DNA of 11,989 nt, taken from the NCBI GenBank assembly GCA_027578815.1, contig JANBTH010000734.1, forward strand, positions 1 to 11,989, read 5' to 3'. This stretch comes from Coemansia sp. RSA 1804 (lineage: Eukaryota; Kickxellomycota; Kickxellomycetes; Kickxellales; Kickxellaceae). Each line of letters opens with the position of its first letter. The stretch's first letter is position 1. The position numbers and the translations under genes are program-made. Positions 9,541 through 11,989 of the stretch are shown here, piece by piece. The notes under the pieces were generated by a model. It ran no database searches. It was not told the DNA's origin and worked only from the letters and a program-made list of their open reading frames with translations.

Positions 9541-10163
9541 TTCAAAAAAGATAAAAATAAAAGCATTCTCGCAAGTTTGTCCATGTTAATAAATCATGTC
9601 TACGACATCTTAAACTTTGTATTTTATTTGACTGGCCATATGAAATTCATGCTAAAAATGGATTGACTATCCAAAATGATGTCAGCCTTTAAACGTAAAA
9701 GTGTTTTAAACCCACCATGCAATTAAACACCTGTCTTTGTAAATAACAAAAATTAAGTGGTTTTTAAATTTTGTTTAAAATTTTAACGCCAGACAAGATG
9801 TTTATTTCTAAGCAAAACAGAAGCAGCCGTATGCTTAAGTGTTGAAAATTAAAATATAATAATAAACTTTAGGAAATAGAAAAAAGTAAAAAATAAACTT
9901 AAGCACAACGCAGTTTTACGTAACTGCTTTGTGTGAAAAATAAAATGGATTAAAAATTAATAGAAATTGACAAAAAAAGCTACTAATGCATCAAATTTTA
10001 ACAAAAAACTTTTTTGTTTTGCCGGCAGGCAGTTAAATTATAAAAGCATTGTGTTGCTTTCTAACTAAAACATTTTATAGCAAAAATATTAAGCGTTAGT
10101 TGCTAATGACAAAAAGTGTTTGACTATGTACTTGTTTAGAAGAAACAACATTGTCTTCATGTA
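9541..10163. other. Very AT-rich spacer between the duplicated units, with inverted repeats
   Basis: No gene is visible. The stretch is rich in A/T runs and holds two clear inverted repeats, listed separately or noted here: 9904-9933 and the perfect AACAAAAAA-C-TTTTTTGTT at 10000-10018. A 9-base inverted pair, TGCTTAAGT (9832-9840) and ACTTAAGCA (9897-9905), is also present but contains the palindrome CTTAAG and may be chance. Confidence 0.5.
9904..9933. repeat. Inverted repeat, 12-base arms with one mismatch
   Basis: The left arm CACAACGCAGTT (9904-9915) and right arm AACTGCTTTGTG (9922-9933) pair at 11 of 12 positions around a six-base loop TTACGT. It is more GC-rich than its surroundings, so a chance origin from A/T runs is less likely. 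Function unknown: it could be a transcript hairpin, a MITE-like end or a protein-binding palindrome. Confidence 0.6.
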
Positions 10164-10591
10164 CATTTTTTGCTTTTAGTTATATCTTGGTCAATAATTT
10201 TTTCCATGTAATGCTAGCATCAATTTTAACTAAAGTTGACAGTTTAACAGTTTCAAAATTTGATTGTTCTATTGCTTGGCTAACAGAAAGATTAGGATAT
10301 TCTTTCAAAACTTGTTTTACGTGTTTCTTTCCTGCAACATTCAAGAAGCTTCTATTTAATGGAGAAAGTTGTTCATATGAGGAACGTGAAGGTTTAAAAT
10401 CTCGTGTTTACCATCAATACAGCAATAGAATTCACATTCTTTTTATGCTTTCTATCCAGTCCTTCCTTTTTCTCGATTTTGGGTTGGAAATTGGTAACCA
10501 CATATTTGCATTAGCTGGAACTTTTTCTAGCCACATCAAAGAATGCCTTTCCTGCCAGTGACATTTCTTCTTTTGTAAAAGTAGTAGGCAT
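10164..10591 (-). pseudogene. Decayed second copy of the 123-residue gene
   Basis: The ATG at 10591 opens MPTTFTKEEMSLAGKAFF, identical at 10 of 18 positions to the start of the intact copy. It stops at TAA 10513-10511 after 26 codons. Similarity continues in other frames: MWLPISNP and DWIESIKR in one that ends at TGA 10434-10432, then YCCIDGK, then SSYEQLSPLNRSFL followed by a long open tail (VKQVLKEYPNLSVSQAIEQS) ending at TAA 10182-10180. These match in order the W/N region, the YFDG block and the PPTYDELLPAHRRA block of the intact copy. At least three frame breaks make it a pseudogene. Its C-terminal segment is longer and different from the intact copy, so the ancestor may have encoded a larger protein. 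The nucleotide similarity also covers the region around the intact copy's stop. Confidence 0.68.
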
Positions 10592-11018
10592 TTTTGTTAG
10601 CTATTTAATGTTAATAGAAATGGAACAGAAAAGTGCTGTGTGAACTGAAGAACAAACAATGATGGTAGTTGGTTGTACGTGGTCACATTTTGTCTATGAG
10701 GAAATATTCAACCCTATGATATTTTTATATTTCTATAAAATAAAATTACACCTCTATCCATCTAGAAAAAGAAACATATGGCACGGAAATCTGATATACT
10801 ATAAAGCAAAATTGTAGAATAGATATGAAATGCAAGTTTGAAGCGGATTAGAGACTGTATGGCTTCATCCAGGTAAGAGCAACGTTAATCATGTTATGTG
10901 ATAGGAAACCCAGGCAGTGATCAGCCAGCGCTTTTCTCTTTCTAACACAAACTACAAACAGTGGGCTTTTCTCACTCATTCGGGCTCTCAACATTAAATG
11001 CCTGACCCTAGCCATTTA
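10592..11018 (-). repeat. Upstream flank of the decayed gene, copy B of the direct duplication
   Basis: Counterpart of 9141-9540, in the same orientation and order, with scattered substitutions and small indels. The most distal shared block is about AATGCCTGACC (11000 region) versus AATGTCTGAC (9524 region). Beyond about 11018 the similarity fades into A-rich DNA. Confidence 0.62.
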
Positions 11019-11765
11019 AATCAACAATACTAAAAAATGAAAACGCGTTTTAAGGTTTACTTTTATTGCACAGCCATGGCTACTGCATTGTATATCATCA
11101 ACTTTTGTTAATGTTAGCTAAACCATTACCTTCCGTTGTGTTATATGTAGCTGGATATTTAGAACACATGAAACAAATATATTGCATATTCAGAATAATG
11201 TCAGCTGTCGAATATCGATATATTTCACAACCACTGTATGTGACATCTGTATCTGCGAGTACACAAACACACAAGATGTTACATATCTTTTTATAAAGAA
11301 ACAATGTTTGCTGAATATTTGCAAGATACAAGTACACAAAAGTCAACCTTTCTTCTGACGCAGAAAAAAACAAAAAGCAAGTGTTCAAATCGTATACAGA
11401 AAAAAGTATGTTTTATATCTATCGGTGACAGGGTTCTGCAGAGTTGAGTTTGTTTCCGACAAGTGGGCTCATGAGTATATCTAGGTTTCATATATTTTTC
11501 TATTCTATTTTCCTAGTTTCCATAGCATGTTTCATTGCCTCCCGCTAATCGTCATTTTGACCGTGCAAGGGAGCGGCTGAAGAGAGCAAACGACACTATT
11601 CCGTGCACTAGCATACGTGTACCTATGCCGTTTCTGAGGAAAACTACATGTCTCTTGCTATATCACACGTTCATCGGACAAGTAAATATACTCAACAACG
11701 TCTAAAATCTAATTATTATTAATATGGCCATTAGAAACTAAACCCAAATACTTTCTCCTACGTCT
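11019..11765. other. Spacer with no supportable gene; one coding-like open stretch
   Basis: Mostly AT-rich sequence with short uninformative open frames in both strands. From about 11520 to 11680 the GC content rises. A plus-strand frame without an early ATG is open from 11526 to the TAA at 11703-11705 and reads HFDRARERLKRANDTIP in its first half. It resembles coding sequence but matches no family I know. Confidence 0.45.
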
Positions 11766-11771
11766 TTTATT
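11766..11771 (-). terminator. AATAAA polyadenylation signal of the right-edge gene
   Basis: The minus strand reads AATAAA twelve bases after the TGA stop (11785-11783) of the right-edge coding region. This very short 3' UTR signal supports that ORF as the true 3' end of a gene. Confidence 0.5.
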
Positions 11772-11782
11772 TGCCCTTTTCG

Positions 11783-11989
11783 TCAGAGTGTAAGCAGCTC
11801 GGGATTGCTTAGCAGACCCTTGACTTTGCCCGCAAACGCACCAGCCCATGCGGCCTCGCCAATGACACTGACATCAATGACCGCCGTCTTTGGCTGTGCT
11901 TTCAGCTCTGTGTTTGCCGGGCCCGCTCCGCTGCCAATAAGCTCGTCAAGCGCACTATCCAGCGCCGCAGTAGCAGCCGCCGCCGACAC
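11783..11989 (-). CDS. C-terminal end of an unidentified protein (68 residues visible, 5' part outside window)
   Basis: An open frame enters from the right edge and stops at TGA 11785-11783. GC-rich codon use, like that of UTP20 and the permease and unlike the neighbouring spacer, supports real coding. The visible part is Ala-rich (SAAAATAALDSALDELIG), then a small-residue linker, then a compact hydrophobic/helical end (TAVIDVSVIGEAAWAGAFAG, then KVKGLLSNPELLTL). I do not recognise the family. The first in-window codon is GTG at the edge and should not be taken as the start. An intron boundary inside this stretch cannot be excluded. Confidence 0.55.
   Translation of the reverse strand: MSAAAATAALDSALDELIGSGAGPANTELKAQPKTAVIDVSVIGEAAWAGAFAGKVKGLLSNPELLTL

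Noticed and set aside
10151..10561. A 136-codon plus-strand open frame
   Set aside because: It needs a non-ATG start and is antisense to the decayed copy of the small gene, whose similarity to the intact copy explains this DNA better.

Overview
This window is eukaryotic nuclear DNA and almost certainly fungal. The evidence is a spliceosomal intron with a GTAAGT donor, AATAAA-type polyadenylation signals, an AzgA-type purine permease with fungal loop features, and a remnant of a FunK1 fungal-specific protein kinase. GC-rich, intron-poor genes in AT-rich spacers, together with FunK1 remnants, would fit an early-diverging filamentous fungus (for example Kickxellomycotina). That placement is inference and is not proven by the sequence.

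Layout. Positions 1-4132 (minus strand) hold the N-terminal half of UTP20, a large HEAT-repeat subunit of the small-subunit processome. It has one 165-base intron after the short first exon and runs off the left edge. Positions 4403-6118 (minus) hold a complete, intronless adenine/guanine/hypoxanthine permease. From about 6.3 kb to 11.76 kb the DNA becomes strongly AT-rich and gene-poor. This stretch holds a long spacer without a supportable gene, a broken C-terminal FunK1 kinase fragment (about 7941-8419, plus), an intact 123-codon gene of unknown function (8769-9140, minus), and a decayed second copy of that gene with its upstream flank (about 10164-11018, minus). At the right edge (11783-11989, minus) is the C-terminus of another GC-rich gene that I cannot identify, followed closely by an AATAAA signal.

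How the parts relate. UTP20 (ribosome biogenesis) and the permease (purine uptake) are ordinary housekeeping and nutrient genes in tandem and show no functional link. The 7.9-11.0 kb block looks like an accessory or decaying interval with a gene remnant and a diverged direct duplication. I see no convincing new multi-gene system. The most interesting item is the duplicated small unknown gene, whose similarity extends through about 400 bases of upstream non-coding DNA.
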